NCBI GenBank assembly: GCA_963281255.1
Contig: OY725490.1
Coordinates: 5,828,001-5,892,000 of the forward strand
Reading direction: 5' to 3'
DNA length: 64,000 bases
Source: Aphrocallistes beatrix
Taxonomy: Eukaryota; Porifera; Hexactinellida; Sceptrulophora; Aphrocallistidae
Numbering within the stretch: position 1 is the first letter of the stretch; every line of letters starts with the position of its first letter. A program made the position numbers and the translations under genes. The notes under the pieces were generated by a model, which worked only from the letters and a program-made list of their open reading frames with translations, was not told where the DNA came from and searched no databases. Positions 46,928-56,874 of this stretch are shown piece after piece.

Positions 46928-47284
46928 TCCTTACTATTAAAACTCGATTAATGTATATATATATCTGTAACGAATTGATTGAAGAAACTGCCAGGAGCAG
47001 AAAGCTGATTTTTGGTATGTGTGAGTCTTTTGGCTATGGATCCACTAAGTTCTGAGCTCAGACCAAATGTCGACTCATCATGGAAGTATGACGTCATTGT
47101 CACCTTTTTTATAATTAGAAATTTCAGTTTTTCGACTATAACGATTATAACAGTAGGACAGACGTATTTAGAGATGTTATCTCCCATATAATTAATCAAT
47201 GGTAACCACAGGCGCCCGCAGGGCGCCTCCGGCGGACACAAAGTGTCCGCCAGCCGCGCAGCGCAAGCAAGCGAAGCGAGCTTG
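46928..47284 (+). mobile_element. Helitron-like family A, deleted copy
   Basis: Begins TCCTTACTATTAAAACTCG after an A, has the TA run, TGTAACGAATTGATTGAAG and the CTGATTTTTGG block, then jumps to CGATTATAACAGTAGGACAG and the 3' hairpins, ending CTTG before T. The middle, including the ATGATGACTCATCA region, is absent. Confidence 0.75.
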
Positions 47285-47341
47285 TTGTAATTAAGTACAG
47301 ACGTATGTATCCTTACTATTAAAACTCGATTAATCTATATA

Positions 47342-47533
47342 TACAGTCGACTCCGCTTAATAGGGCCACATCGGTCAGAGGACATTTTGCCCCGATTAAG
47401 CGGAGGATCCTATTAACCGAAAATATTTTGTATTAGCTTCTATGTGTGAGAGCTATTCCGGTCCTGCCAAAAGTGCCCCGATTAAGCGGCTGACCCGATT
47501 AAACAGTGGCCCTATTAAGCGGAGTCGACTGTA
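47342..47533. mobile_element. pogo/Tigger-like MITE, copy 1 of a tandem pair
   Basis: Perfect ends TACAGTCGACTCCGCTTAAT and ATTAAGCGGAGTCGACTGTA, with subterminal CCCGATTAAGCGG repeats. TA target. Copy 2 starts 10 bp downstream. Confidence 0.85.
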
Positions 47534-47543
47534 TATATGTATA

Positions 47544-47735
47544 TACAGTCGACTCCGCTTAATAGGGCCACATCGGTCAGATGACATTTTGACCCGATTA
47601 AGCGGAGAACCCTATTAACCGAAAATATTTTGTATTTGCTTCTATGTGTGAGAGCTATTCTGGTCCTACCAAAAGTGGCCCGATTAAGCGGCTGACCCGA
47701 TTAAACAGTGGCCCTATTAAGCGGAGTCGACTGTA
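47544..47735. mobile_element. pogo/Tigger-like MITE, copy 2 of a tandem pair
   Basis: Same ends and length as copy 1 with a few substitutions (for example GACCCGATTAAGCGG for GCCCCGATTAAGCGG), inserted in the same TA run. Confidence 0.85.
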
Positions 47736-48507
47736 TATATATCTCTGTAACGAATTGATTGAAGAAACTGCCAGGCAGAAAAAGTTGATTTTTGGCAAGT
47801 AGGAGTATTTTGGCTATGGCTCCACTAAGTTCTGAGCTCAGAGCAAAATGTCGACTCATCATGGAATTATGACGTCATTGTCACATTTTTAAAAGTTAAG
47901 CAACACAGTTATTCGGGCATAACTCAGTCATTATAGGAGATAGAAGGCTGAAATTTTAATAGAATCTGTATACTAACATATCTCACACATGACGCAACTA
48001 TCATCAGAAAAAGATGACTCATCACTTTGTTATGACGTCATCATTACACATCAAAATTTTAAAAATTGATAATTTTCGTGATTTTTCGTGCGATATCGAT
48101 TCTAACAGTAGGATAGACGTGTTTAGAGTTGTTATTTCCATTATAATTAACCAATGTTACCCCAGGCGACCGAAGGGAGCCTCTGGCGGACATAAAGTGT
48201 CCGCCAGCCGCGCAGCGCAAGCAAGCGAAGCGCGCTTCTCTTCTATATGATACAAGGTCAATTCACTGGTTTTAACCACGGATAAGACAAAGTCGATACC
48301 CTTTAATAAATTGAGTCAATATAATTATATGAATGTTTCATTGAGTCATCCACAAATATAAAGTGTGTATACATACGTAAACTCTACATAAACTGAAGTG
48401 ATTCTACAGATTCTATGAACAGTGACAACTCATTATTAATGTTGTAGAGGGTACTAGATCAATTAGATGTCGAAAGACGCCTCTTCCCCCAAGATTACCA
48501 CATTCTA

Positions 48508-48610
48508 ATCCAGGGTTGGCTAATTTAACCCACCCCCCGGGTTAAACCCGGGCTGGGCAAAACCCCCTTTTGTGGGTTAAACTGGGTTAAAGTGGGTTTT
48601 ATTCTAATGT
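48508..48610. repeat. hAT-like terminus with GGGTTAAA repeats
   Basis: CAGGGTTGGCTAATTTAACC then CCCGGGTTAAACCCGGG and repeated TGGGTTAAA. The start resembles hAT-type ends. No partner end was identified. Confidence 0.35.
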
Positions 48611-48879
48611 ACTTGTAAATCAAGTTAATTTTAGCGATATCAATTGTTTGGATTGAAAATTCTTATTCTGCAAGTAATATATTGAGATTCCGTAATGATT
48701 GTTTTAATGAGAGTGCTTTAAGTAAACAATCAAAGGATACTCTATTATATAGAGCAGTTCGTTCATCTTACCTACTCTAATCATAGCGGTTACTACATGT
48801 ATAATGGCTAGTTTTGTTGGTGTCCCAGTGATCCTGTTCAAAGCTTTTTGACTTTGTAAGAATGCTAGCATCTTCAATG

Positions 48880-49299
48880 ATTACCATTACTGTCTGTTTT
48901 GTTGCAGCCCGTACTATTCCCTCATTGTAGGCAATTGCACTTGTTGTACAAGATGGTCGGGTCGGTTCCCCGTGAACGCCTCACTTACGAACACATCTGT
49001 TTTGCTTCAATTTTTCAGTTTCTCATGGGAGCAGTAGAGACGATATAACCCATATTCTTTAAAACCAGCCAGCTATGCTTATCTCGCCACTTGCTGTCAG
49101 CAAAGGATCGCCAGGAAACAACATTTCCCCTCCGTGTTGTCGAACTCGTCGAATGAGTACACTCTGATTTGTCCAGGGATTTTGTTGATTCAGTTGTGCA
49201 ATGTGGGACAAGTGAAATATGTTCTAGACTGAAGGTAAGCCTTTGCTGACCATCAATAACCTTCGACTTCTTCTTTGGGGCTAGCAAACAGCATAGCAA
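48880..49299 (-). pseudogene. Unrecognised protein remnant, possibly transposon-derived
   Basis: The minus-strand frame 49299-49015 contains SFADSKWRDKHSWLVLKNMG, which resembles the W-x-x-x-x-x-WL start seen in some zinc-finger hAT proteins. A further piece in other frames (SAIAYNEGIVRAATKQT) lies downstream to about 48880. It could be a BED-less hAT N-terminus or an unrelated gene piece. I do not assign a function. 49300-49415 is unremarkable. Confidence 0.25.
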
Positions 49300-49419
49300 A
49301 GAGTGAAAGGCATATACATAGAGAACGAAATAACATTATATGTAATTATAAATGGCGTCATAGGGATGACGTGATACTTTATGGTGTCATGTACTCTTTA
49401 ATACAAAGAATCCTGGCGA

Positions 49420-50085
49420 TTACACTGGATTGTTTTGACAAAATGGATTCCCCTACAAAATTGAGATTGAAATGTCAAAAATGAACCCCCTACAAAAATT
49501 GACTCACTTAAAATTTTGTTTTGTTATGTTATTGAATCCTTTTTATGATTTTGTTCATTTGACTTAATATTTTCTTCTACATTTTGTAGTAATCCTTACT
49601 ATTAAGGCTACAGTATATAAAATAATTATTTATATATTTATTCTTGTTTGAAATCTAAGAAGTTTAATGAATAATTCCCTCTTGCTGTTACATTTAACAG
49701 TTTATTAAATTATATATTTAAAATAAAAAAATGCACTTTAGGCCAAAAACTATTGTTTCTGCAAAATAAATATGCTAATAATAACTGTAGAAGTTCATTA
49801 ATAAGAACAAGGATAATACAAACAGATATATTATCTCCTACGGAGGAAATACTAAATTTAAATCATTCCTGATAATACGAACAAATTTCGTCACTCCCTT
49901 GGTGTTCGTATTAACGAAGTTCTACTGTAACAGGAACATAGATTATAACGAAAAGAGTCACTAACATGACAATACAAAAGTGTAAGGGGGTCCATTTTTG
50001 ACATTTTAATCTCAATTTGACAAAATTGGACCCCTGGTCCAATTTTGTAGGGGTCCATTTTTGTCAAAACAGGGTTATTCACTGT
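49420..50085. mobile_element. TIR element, about 660 bp
   Basis: GTTTTGACAAAATGGATTCC and CCCCTACAAAATTGAGATTG at the left are mirrored by CAATTTTGTAGGGGTCCATT and TTTTGTCAAAAC at 50035-50072. TTTTTGACATTTTAATCTC at about 49995 is a second inverted copy of the left block. Non-coding. Confidence 0.6.
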
Positions 50086-50425
50086 TATTTCTTAACTTAA
50101 CTCAAATTTATAATTTAATTTACACATCTAATTTCAAAAGGCTCTTGAGTTACAAGATAATACAACTAACGATAATACAAATAATACCAATTGACATAAA
50201 TAATTTATTACTTTTCTGACCATTTTTGCATATATTTTGTCAATCAGCTGGGTTAGTAGAACTAAGACAAATCTGGGCATATTTAAAACATATGTAATCA
50301 GCTAGCTGCATCCCTGTGGGGAGTATTAAAATACCCCCAAAACGTCAAGTCAGTTATTATGTAAAATACCTAAAAATTTCAGGTGTTATGCATAATAACT
50401 GGAAAATGCCTGGAATTTCCAGGTA

Positions 50426-51171
50426 TCCTTACTATTAAAACTCGATTAATATATGTGTGTTCGTGTGTTTGTGTGTGTGTATATACAAGTACAGTCATGG
50501 TCGCTTATTATGAACTCGCTTAATATGAACATTCGTTTATTATGAACTAACCTCCTGGTCCCAATTTCATTTTTTAGATAGGATTTGTATTGAATCAAGT
50601 TCGCTTAATATGAAGTATCTCTATTATGAACATATTTTTTGGTCCCCTGGTGGTTCACAATAAGCGACCCTGACTGTATATAGTATATCTGTAAAGAATT
50701 GATTGAAGAAACTGCCAGGCAGAGAAAACTGACTTTTGACAAGTTGGAGTATTTCGGCTATGGCTCCACTAAGTTATGACCTCAGACGAAAATGTCGACT
50801 CATCATTGAATTATGACGTCATTGTCACCTTTTTTAAATTATTAGAAATTTCAGTTTTTCGACTATAACTCAGTCATTTTATGTGATAGAAGGCTGAAAT
50901 TTGAATAGACTGTGCAGATTCATAATCTTAACATATGATACAAATATCACCAAAAAAATGATGACTCATCATTCCTGTTATGACGTCATCAAAAAGTGAA
51001 AAATTGACAAATTTGTTTATCTTTCAAGTGATATCGATAATAACAGTAAGACAGGCATATTTAGAGGTGTTATCTACCTTATAATCAATGCGAACCTAGG
51101 TGCCCAAAGGGCGCCTCCGGCGGACACAAAGTGTCCGCCAGCCGCGTAGCTCAAGTAAGCAAAGCGCGCTC
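50426..51171 (+). mobile_element. Helitron-like family A, near-complete copy hosting a MITE
   Basis: TCCTTACTATTAAAACTCG after A at 50425, TG/TA runs, a nested MITE (50490-50678), TGTAAAGAATTGATTGAAG, the ATGACGTCAT region, CGATAATAACAGTAAGACAG and the GGCGGACAC/GTGTCCGCC hairpin. The last bases read GCGCGCTCCC rather than GCGCGCTTGT. Confidence 0.8.
50490..50678. mobile_element. TA-flanked MITE (CAGTCATGGTCGC ends)
   Basis: ACAGTCATGGTCGCTTATTA at the left and AATAAGCGACCCTGACTGTA at the right, TA target, with subterminal TTATGAAC repeats. Confidence 0.8.
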
Positions 51172-51425
51172 CCAAATATCAAATTATATGGTTTGTATTA
51201 ACTTAATTTTATAGTACGCATCGAAAGACTTTTATCACACCCAAACCAATAAAACCATGATTCTTTAATGTTTGAGAAGTTGATAAAGGTCGATGCAAAC
51301 TGAGGTGTCTTTGGGCAAATTCATTTTGGATTTTTATGAGTCATCGTTACTTGCCACATATATATATATATACATACATACATACGTATTTATTAAAAAG
51401 TGTGAAGATACGTATATGATAAACA

Positions 51426-52390
51426 CAAGCGCGCTTCGCTAGCTTGCGCTGCGGGGCTTGGGGACACTTTGTGTTCGCCAGAGGCGCACTTTGGGCGCCT
51501 GGGCTCACATTGATTGATTATAAGGGAGATGACATCTCTAAATATGTCTGTCATACTGCTAAAATCGATATCACTCGAAAATTCACTTTTTGATGCTTAA
51601 TGATGACGTCATAACAGAGTGACGAGTCATCATTTTTTGATGAGAGTTGCATCATATGTGAGGTATATTAATATACACAAGCGCGCTTCGCGCTTGCTTG
51701 CGCTGCGCGGCTGGCGGACACTTCGTGTCCGCCGGAGGCTCCCTTCGGTCGCCTGGAGTCACATTGGTTAATTATAAGGGAGATAACATCTCTAAATATG
51801 TCTGTTCTACTGTGCTAATCGATATCACTCGAAAAATCACCAAATTTGTCAATTTTAAAATTTTTGATGCGTAATGATGACGTCATAACAAAGTGATGAG
51901 TCATCATTTTTTGATGAAAGTCGCATCATATGTGAGGTATGTTAGTATACAGATTCTATTAAAATTTCAGCCCTCTATCTCCTATAATGGCTGAGTTATG
52001 CTCGAATAACTGTGTTGCTTAACTTTTAAAAATGTGACAATGACGTCATAATTCCATGATGAGTCGACATTTTGCTCTGAGCTCAGAACTTACTGGAGCC
52101 ATAGCCAAAATACTCCCACATGCCAAAAATTAGCTTTCTATGACCGGCAGTTTCTTCAATCAATTCGTTACAGATATATATATATACACATACACAATAA
52201 TCGAGTTTTAATAGTAAGGATATTCTTTTAAAATTTCAGCCTTCTATCACCTAAAATGGCTGAGTTTTAGCCGAAAAACTGAAATTTCTAATAATAAAAA
52301 AAGGTAACAATGACGTCATAATTCCATGATGAATCGACATTTTCGTCTGAGCTCAGAACTTAGTGGAGCCATAGCCAAAAGACCCCATAT
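51426..52390 (-). mobile_element. Helitron-like family A copy (reverse) interrupted by another family A copy
   Basis: The 3' tail is at 51426 (ACAAGCGCGCTTCGC). The copy runs to 51677, is interrupted by the complete element 51678-52219, and resumes at 52220 (TATTCTTTTAAAATTTCAGC) to about 52390, where it ends at GCCAAAAGACCCC, short of its own 5' end. Confidence 0.8.
51678..52219 (-). mobile_element. Complete Helitron-like family A element (reference copy)
   Basis: 542 bp, complete on the minus strand from TCCTTACTATTAAAACTCG (52219) through the TA run, TGTAACGAATTGATTGAAG, a TGACGTCA-rich middle, CGATTAGCACAGTAGAACAG, a hairpin (GGCGGACAC, 3-base loop, GTGTCCGCC), GCGCAAGCAAGCGCG and CTTG (51678). 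It sits between A and T inside another family A copy, with no duplication or loss. No coding capacity. Confidence 0.85.
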
Positions 52391-52519
52391 TAATATGTTC
52401 AAGTGCGATGTGCAGTTCAATAAAAGTAATTGTATGTTATGCATGTAAGTACGAGTATGCATGTATATGTATGTATGCTTGTAAGTTATGTATATGCGCT
52501 GAAATTAATTTAATGAGTA

Positions 52520-53000
52520 TTTAATTAAGTGGCTGTGTCATGTGCGATACGGAAAAGATGAGTTTTCAGGAGTTTGAAGTGAAGGGGCATTCCGAATGCT
52601 CGGAGGGCGAAGCTTCCACTAAACAGGCGCAGATATAGTGAATGCACGAAAATCCTGAGTTTTGGAAAATTTGATAGTAGGATATTCAAGGAGAATGACA
52701 TTGGATGATCGTAGAGTGCGATTGGATGTATTAACCTGTATGAGCTGGATGATATACTCCGGAGCAAGAGAATGGATGGCTTTGTAGGTTATGAGGAGGA
52801 TTTTGAAGAGGATACGATGTTTAACAGGCAGCCAGTGGAGGTTGATAAGAAAAGTAGATGACGAGAAGGTACGTGAGACATTGTAGATAAGCCTGGCTGC
52901 ACTGTTCTGGACTCGCTGGAGTCGAGCTGGGACGAGGGGCAACCATACAAGAGGCTGTTACAGTAATCAAGACGAGATGTGATAATAGCATTAACGAGAG
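52520..53000 (-). pseudogene. CR1/L2-like LINE, 5'-truncated ORF2 end
   Basis: LQRVQNSAARLIYNVSR, then LHWLPVKHRILFKILLITYK and SLAPEYI are the standard C-terminal sequence of CR1/L2 ORF2. After a frameshift near 52620, FALRAFGMPLHFKLLKTHLF gives the last segment. The fragment lies between two family A pieces in opposite orientation. Inside the GTF2E2 intron. Confidence 0.8.
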
Positions 53001-53419
53001 TCTTTTGGCCATGACTGCACTAAGTTCTGACCTCAGACGAAAATTTCGACTCATCATGGAATTATGAAGTCATTGTCACCTTTTTTATTATTAAAAATGT
53101 CAGTCTTTCGACTATAACTCAGCCATTTGGTGCTAGGAGGCTGAAATTTTAATAGAATGAGTATATTAATATATTTCAAATATGATACAACTATAATCAA
53201 AAAATGATGATTCATCACTCTGTTATGACGTCATCATGCATAAAGTTGACAAATCTTGTGATTTTTGAGTGATATCGATTATAACAGTAAGAGAGACGTA
53301 TTTAGAGATATATTATCTACCTGATAATTAGTCAATGTGAGCCTAGACGCCCAAAGGGCGCCTCTGGCAGACACAAAGTGTTCACCATCCGCGCGACGCA
53401 AGCAAGCGAAGCGCGCTTG
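52995..53419 (+). mobile_element. Helitron-like family A, 5'-truncated copy
   Basis: Starts at GAGTCTTTTGGCCATG (lacking the first block and TA run) and runs through the middle, the AGACACAAAGTGTTC hairpin and GCGCGCTTG at 53419. Its truncation point matches that of the reverse copy ending near 52390. Confidence 0.8.
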
Positions 53420-53726
53420 TAAAACAATAATAACGGTATACTACGTACTATAAATAAACAAATCATATTTGAAAAAGCTGGAGTATCATGGTAACGTCTA
53501 ACCACCTAATCCTAAAGCGCAAATTCAACAATCACCTTAAAATATTAATTATGTTCGCATTTCTAGTGCTGTATGATTTTTGTGAAGGAAAACTAGATAT
53601 ACGGTTGGGATTTCACCAAATGATATTGATTCAATTAAATGATACCTCATTCAGCCACATTTTGCGCTGGCTTATATTTAAAATAAAATACTCGTCACAA
53701 AATATGAAAAATATACTACTCCTTAC

Positions 53727-53971
53727 TTTATTTTCGGATTGATAATCAGGTTTCTCTGCATTTCACCCATGAGTGTTTCCTTCATATCGGAGATTTGTAA
53801 TAATTGCATTATTCCTAAGAATGTGATGGGTGGTCTCCTTTCCAAATAACGGTTTTGAAGTATTTGTAGAATCAAGTTAATGAGACGCTTAATCGAATTC
53901 GATTTCACTGCCTTTCTAGCGGACTCTACAAGCTCTGGCCCTATCAGATCTGGATTTGAACTCTGTGCCAT
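53727..53971 (-). CDS. GTF2E2: TFIIE subunit beta (GTF2E2), exon 1
   Basis: Starts at ATG 53971 and ends at donor ATAAA|GTAAGG (last exon base 53727, phase 2). It encodes MAQSSNPDLIGPELVE, then INLILQILQNRYLERRPPIT and MKETLMGEMQRNLIINPKIK, matching the first winged-helix domain of TFIIE beta, including the diagnostic NNPKIE-type end. Joined to exon 2 the junction reads NPKIK-YDSKESMYSFKP, collinear with the family. The N-terminal Ser/Lys-rich extension of animal homologues is very short here. No frameshift or stop is visible. The plus-strand frame across this exon is a shadow. Confidence 0.85.
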
Positions 53972-54044
53972 TTAGGATCGAGGTAAATCACTAATTAAGG
54001 CTTAATAATTGCTATTAACTACAGAATAGAATATGTTATCATGA

Positions 54045-54236
54045 ATTCGCATCAAAAGTTGACAAATTTGGTGATTTTTCATCTCGTGATTTTTCATGAT
54101 ATCGATTATAACAGTAAGACATATGTATTTAGAGATGTTATCTACCTTACAATGTGAGCATAGGCGCCTAAAGGGCCCCTCCGGCGGACACAAAGTGTCT
54201 GGCAGCCGCGGAACGCAAGCGAGGGAAGCGCGCTTG
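54045..54236 (+). repeat. Family A 3' fragment
   Basis: From CGCATCAAAAGTTGACAAAT through CGATTATAACAGTAAGAC and a damaged hairpin (GCGGACAC / GTGTCTGGC) to CTTG at 54236. Confidence 0.75.
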
Positions 54237-54312
54237 TATATATAAATATATGGTCAAGCGATGATGACTTATCCTAAAAATCCAAATATTGAATTTGGAT
54301 TATAATAAGATA

Positions 54313-54799
54313 CAAGCGCGCTTCGCTTGCTTGCGCTCCACGGCTGGCAGACACTTTGTGTCCACCAGAGGCGCCCTTCAGGCGCGTGGGCACACACTGA
54401 AGAATTATAAGTGAGATAACATCTCTAAATGTATCTGTCTTGCTGTTAAAATCGATATCACTCGAAAATTCATCAAATTTGTCAATTTTTAAAATTTGAT
54501 CCGTAATGATGACGTCATAAGAGCGATGAGTAAAAATTTTTGATGAAAGTTTTGTCATATTTGAGATATATTAATATACTCTATTAAATTTCAGCCTTCT
54601 ATGACCTAAAATGGCAGAGTTAAAGTCGAAAAACTGAAATTGATAATTATAAAAAGGTGACAATGACGTCATAATTCCATGAGTCGACATTTTCGTCTGA
54701 GGTCAGAACCTAGTGGAGCCATAGCCAAAATACTTAGCCAAAATACCAAAAATCAGCTTTCTGCCTAGGCAATTTCTTCAATCAATTCGTTACAGATAT
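54313..54799 (-). mobile_element. Family A copy, reverse
   Basis: CAAG at 54313-54316 is the 3' end. It runs through the full body to AATTCGTTACAGATATA at 54799, lacking the leading TCCTTACTATT block. The next copy begins immediately in the other orientation. Confidence 0.75.
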
Positions 54800-54800
54800 A

Positions 54801-55290
54801 TCCTTACTTAAAAACTCGATTAATGTATATATATATATATATGTAACGAATTGATTGAAGAAACTGCCAGGCGCAGAAGGCTGATTTTTCGCATGTGGGG
54901 TCTTTTGGCTATGGCTCCACTAAGTTCTGAGCTCAGACGAAAATATCGACTCATCATAGAATTATGACGTCATTGTCACCTCTTTTTATAATTAGAAATT
55001 TCAGTTTTTCGGCTATAATTCAGCCATTTTAGGTGATAGAAAGCTGAAATGTATATTAATACTCTTCATATATGATACAACTATTATCCAAAAATGATGA
55101 CTCATCACTCTGTTATGACGTCATCATTACGCATGAAAATTTTAAAAATCACCAAATTAGTCAATTTTTAAAATTTTGATGCGTATAGATGACGTCATAA
55201 CAGAGTGATGAGTCATCATTTTTTGATGATAGTTGTATCATACATGAGATATATTAATATACACATTCTATTAAAATTTCAACCCAATAC
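54801..55290. mobile_element. Family A foldback (forward half joined to reverse half)
   Basis: Forward family A sequence from TCCTTACTTAAAAACTCG to about 55145 turns into reverse family A sequence (55146-55290) around AAATTAGTCAATTTTTAAAA. ATGACGTCATCATTACGCAT and GCGTATAGATGACGTCAT lie on the two sides. The 3' ends are missing. Confidence 0.7.
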
Positions 55291-55367
55291 TTGAAGTAAT
55301 TACATGAAATTTGTTTATCGTTCGTAACTTGTCCTGTATAAACGCATAAAAAGGTGATGGCCGTTAT

Positions 55368-55580
55368 AGACAGGTAGTGGCCGTTATAGACACGTGATGG
55401 CCGTTATACACAGTTTTAGGGTCAGTAAGAGACTACAAACGGGTGGCCGCTGGCCGCGTTGAGCAGGTGACCGCTATACACAGGGTCAATATTATGGAAT
55501 TTCGGACGGGACTGTTCATTGGTGACCGCTATAGACAGGTGACCGTTATATAGAGTGGCCGTTATAGCAGGTTCGACTGT
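55368..55580. repeat. Pogo/Tigger-like end with GGCCGTTATAG subterminal repeats
   Basis: TGATGGCCGTTATA(G/C)ACA and GGTGACCGCTATA recur at least six times, ending GCAGGTTCGACTGTATA, a typical TA-flanked CAGTCGAACC end read in reverse. The left end is not clear. Confidence 0.55.
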
Positions 55581-55626
55581 ATATATATACATACAAGCGC
55601 GCTTCGCGGCTTGGGGACACTTTATA

Positions 55627-56153
55627 CTAGGGCGTTCAATAAGTCTTGCGGGTCATGGTATATTTCGCAGACTATAATAGTAAACTAATCAGTTTTCATC
55701 TATAACACAACCTTATATCTTAGCTTGATTTACTGAAAATCTTAGCTTGATTGAATGAAAATTACAAATTTCTGATCAATTTATTCACACATCATTTCAA
55801 CATACTGGTAAAATTATGGCTTCCAAGGATGACATTTTAAATCTGAAATGGAGAGCTTACATTGAGTTTCGCACAAAACTCCGCATCCAACCGGTACTCA
55901 CCTACAACGAGTTGCAGGAGGTATTGTGCATGGACTGCCCTTCCAGATCAACGGTTGAGCGATGGGCTGCACGATTTCAGTCTGGAAATACAGACGTGTC
56001 AGATCTACCTCGATCTGGCAGACCGGTGTCCGTCAGCACCCCAGAGAATGTTGCTCTAATCGAGAGCAAAGTCAATAATACATTGAAACATATTCTATGA
56101 CATTTATTTATTATTTTATGGTATGACCCGCAAGACTTTTTGAATGCCCTAGT
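55627..56153 (+). mobile_element. Mini-mariner with intact ends
   Basis: Ends ACTAGGGCGTTCAATAAGTC (left) and GACTTTTTGAATGCCCTAGT (right), extended inside by TTGCGGGTCAT and ATGACCCGCAA. TA at both edges. About 525 bp, containing one open frame for a DNA-binding domain only. Confidence 0.8.
55816..56100 (+). CDS. mariner transposase DNA-binding domain alone (94 aa)
   Basis: MASKDDILNLKWRAYIEF, then YNELQEVL, STVERWAARFQSGNTDVSD, LPRSGRPVSV and ENVALIESKV are the paired helix-turn-helix segment and GRP linker of mariner-type (SETMAR-like) transposases. The frame ends in a clean stop at 56098-56100, right where the catalytic DD34D domain would begin, and the element's right end follows within 55 bp. 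No internal stop or frameshift, despite the loss of the catalytic half. It could act as a competitor of full transposase at the ends; this is inference. Confidence 0.7.
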   Translation: MASKDDILNLKWRAYIEFRTKLRIQPVLTYNELQEVLCMDCPSRSTVERWAARFQSGNTDVSDLPRSGRPVSVSTPENVALIESKVNNTLKHIL

Positions 56154-56388
56154 AGTTGAATTATAGCCGAAAAACTGAAATTTCTAATTATAAAAAAGGT
56201 GACAATGAAGTCATAATTCTTTTCGTCTGAGCTCAGAACTTAGAGCCATAGCCAAAAGACCCCCACATGCCAAAAATCAGCTTTCTGCGCCTGGCAGTTT
56301 CTTCAATCAATTCGTTACAGATATAGATATATATATACATTAATCGAGTTTCAATAGTAAGGATATATATATATGACATATATATATA

Positions 56389-56817
56389 TCCTTACTATTG
56401 AAACTCGATTAATGTATATATATATAGTATATATCAGTAACGAATTGATTGAAGAAATTGCCAGCCTCAGAAAGCTGATTTTTGGCTATGGCAAGTTTTG
56501 AGCTCAGATGAAAATGTCGACTCATCATGGAATTATGACATCATTGTCACCTTTTTTATAATTAGAAATTTCAGTTTTTCGACTCAGCCATTTTAAGTGA
56601 TTGAAGGCTGAAATTTTATAGAATGTGTATATTAATATATCTCACATATGATACAACCATCATCAAAAAATGATGACTCATCATTACGCATCAAAATTTT
56701 AAAAATTGACAAATTTGCTGATTTTTCGTGCGATACCGATTATAGCAGTAGGACAGATGTATTTAGAGGTGTTATCTCCCTAATAATTAATCAGCGGAAG
56801 CAAGCGAAGCGTGCTTG
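56389..56817 (+). mobile_element. Family A copy lacking the GC-rich hairpin
   Basis: TCCTTACTATTGAAACTCG after A, TA run, AGTAACGAATTGATTGAAG, body, then AATAATTAATCAGCGGAAGC directly before GAAGCGTGCTTG. The GGCGGACAC hairpin is deleted. It is head to head with the preceding reverse copy, 25 bp apart. Confidence 0.75.
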
Positions 56818-56844
56818 TACATATATATAAACAAATTAATACAC

Positions 56845-56869
56845 ATTAATCGAGTTTTAATAGTAAGGA
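56845..56869 (-). repeat. Family A 5' terminal fragment
   Basis: Complement of TCCTTACTATTAAAACTCG followed by ATTAATG, with T after the GA end. Only the first 25 bp are present. Confidence 0.6.
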
Positions 56870-56874
56870 TACAA

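Larger units (their letters stand above)
47310..48238 (+). mobile_element. Helitron-like family A copy hosting two pogo-like MITEs
   Basis: Starts TCCTTACTATTAAAACTCG after A. The internal TA run holds two MITE copies (47342-47533 and 47544-47735). It then continues through the complete family A body, the GGCGGACAT / GTGTCCGCC hairpin and the tail (GCGCGCTTCTC, so the last bases are altered). Confidence 0.75.
55594..56363 (-). mobile_element. Family A copy (reverse) hosting a mini-mariner
   Basis: CAAG at 55594 with the tail GCGCGCTTCGCGGC, interrupted at 55627 by the mini-mariner, then resuming at 56154 and ending with the complement of TCCTTACTATTGAAACTCG (GA at 56362-56363). Confidence 0.75.

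Noticed and set aside
53488..53742. 84-residue plus-strand open frame
   Set aside because: Opposite strand to GTF2E2 exon 1 and its intron start; no family resemblance.
46928..56869. Family A as ordinary TIR transposons (MITEs)
   Set aside because: The two ends are not inverted copies of each other, no target duplication is seen, and nested copies show precise A^T insertion.
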